DNA of 5,861 nt, taken from NCBI GenBank assembly GCA_023437885.1, contig JAEZFH010000504.1, forward strand, positions 1 through 5,861, in the 5' to 3' direction. Below the pieces are notes generated by a model. The model had not been told where the DNA came from. It did not search any database and saw nothing but the letters and a program-made list of their open reading frames with translations. Position numbers and translations under genes: made by a program. This document shows, one piece after another, positions 5,332 to 5,861 of the stretch (position 1 is the stretch's first letter; every line of letters begins with the position of its first letter). The DNA is from Bacillota bacterium (GTDB lineage: Bacteria; Bacillota; Clostridia; Lachnospirales; Lachnospiraceae).

Positions 5332-5861
5332 CTAATTTTTATTTTTCTCCCCAGGACTGCTCTTCGTCCGTGGACTGCCTACTGATTGCCCAGGCAGCAC
5401 CTTTCCTTCCACAACCACTCTTTCAATAATTGCCGCTTTGGGATTCTCAATCAGGGCAATTAATTTTTCCGCCGCACTTCTCCCCAAGGCTTTGGTATCC
5501 TGTTGCAGGGTGGCTATCTTCGGGTCCAATACCTGTGACAGTAAAATTCCGTCATATCCTGCGATTGAGATATCCTCCGGAATTCTCAGTCCCTGTTCCT
5601 TAATTGCATTCATTCCGCCGATGCAGGAAAAATCATCCGGGAATATAATACAGGTAGGACGATCCTTCAGCTCCAAAAGCTCCCTGGTCAACCTGGCGGT
5701 TGTATCCGGATCATGATAGACACCGCTTTTCACGTAATCATCGGAAACATCAACTCCCAGCTCACCCAGGGTCTTGTAGAAGCTCCCCACCCGGTTCTGG
5801 GTAACAGAGGAATCTGCTCCGTGAATATACGCAATTTTACGATGCCCCTTCTCATAAATAT
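5332..5861 (-). CDS. LacI-family transcriptional regulator, C-terminal fragment (runs off right edge)
   Basis: The reading frame is open to the window edge (first complete codon at 5859-5857) and gives 175 residues, about half of a typical 330 to 340-residue LacI-type regulator. The N-terminal helix-turn-helix and hinge are outside the window. Visible family features of the periplasmic-binding-protein-like sensor domain are GHRKIAYIHG near the left end of the fragment, FPDDFSCIGGMNAIKEQGL, RIPEDISIAGYDG (with the conserved Asp that commonly contacts a sugar ligand), and PKIATLQQDTKALGRSAAEKL. It ends LPGQSVGSPR plus a short Lys/Asn-rich tail, the usual end for the family. The GTG at 5790 lies inside the domain and is not the true start. 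Such proteins are cytoplasmic repressors or activators of carbohydrate genes; the ligand cannot be told. A terminator follows, so it is probably not co-transcribed with the ATPase genes. Confidence 0.93.
   Translation of the reverse strand, partial: IYEKGHRKIAYIHGADSSVTQNRVGSFYKTLGELGVDVSDDYVKSGVYHDPDTTARLTRELLELKDRPTCIIFPDDFSCIGGMNAIKEQGLRIPEDISIAGYDGILLSQVLDPKIATLQQDTKALGRSAAEKLIALIENPKAAIIERVVVEGKVLPGQSVGSPRTKSSPGEKNKN

Noticed and set aside
5097..5429. 110-codon plus-strand reading frame
   Set aside because: It has no ribosome binding site, runs straight through the terminator hairpin and into the antisense of the regulator's conserved C-terminus, and has no recognisable motif.
5788..5790. 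GTG as start of the LacI-type gene
   Set aside because: The frame continues upstream to the window edge with conserved LacI-family sequence (GHRKIAYIHG), so the gene simply extends beyond the window.
1..5861. A previously undescribed multi-gene system
   Set aside because: Every supported gene belongs to a well-known family and the order matches the known ntp operon; I see no CRISPR array, mobile element, tRNA, rRNA or unexplained gene cluster.

Overview
The window holds most of an operon for a V-type (A/V-type) ATPase, read entirely on the minus strand, followed at the right edge by the 3' part of a LacI-family regulator gene on the same strand. Moderate-to-low GC, strong GGAGG-type ribosome binding sites before most genes, tight gene packing and the subunit order point to a Gram-positive anaerobe of the Clostridia, plausibly Lachnospiraceae-like. 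The genus cannot be fixed from the sequence alone. The subunit order (F-I-K-E-C-G-A in Enterococcus hirae ntp nomenclature) is that of the well-studied Na+-pumping ntp operon.

Layout from right to left, the direction of transcription: (1) 5861-5332, C-terminal 175 residues of a LacI-type sugar-responsive regulator, with the DNA-binding end outside the window. (2) 5331-4894, a 438-base gap with no supported gene. It contains a perfect 18-bp hairpin followed by a T-run (terminator of the upstream unit), a 7-bp inverted repeat, and a good sigma-A promoter whose predicted start lies about 30 bases before the first ATPase gene. (3) 4893-4585 ntpF, peripheral-stalk coiled coil. (4) 4540-2522 ntpI, membrane stator. 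(5) 2532-2044 ntpK, rotor-ring proteolipid. (6) 2019-1423 ntpE, peripheral stalk. (7) 1402-434 ntpC, socket of the central axle. (8) 441-124 ntpG, central-stalk subunit F. (9) 80-1, the first 26 codons of ntpA, the catalytic subunit, running off the left edge. The catalytic head partner (B) and axle (D) are expected further left.

Together the genes encode the membrane sector (I plus the K ring), the peripheral stalks (E plus F), the rotor connection (C, G) and the start of the catalytic head (A). The K protein carries all the residues that bind Na+ in E. hirae NtpK and only one carboxylate per four-helix unit. The complex is therefore predicted to be Na+-coupled and geared for ATP-driven pumping. 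This is inference from conserved residues.

I see no novel multi-gene system here. The points worth a second look are the ion specificity, the I/K and C/G gene overlaps, a possible internal promoter and hairpin before ntpA, and the unassigned sequence between the regulator gene and the ATPase promoter.
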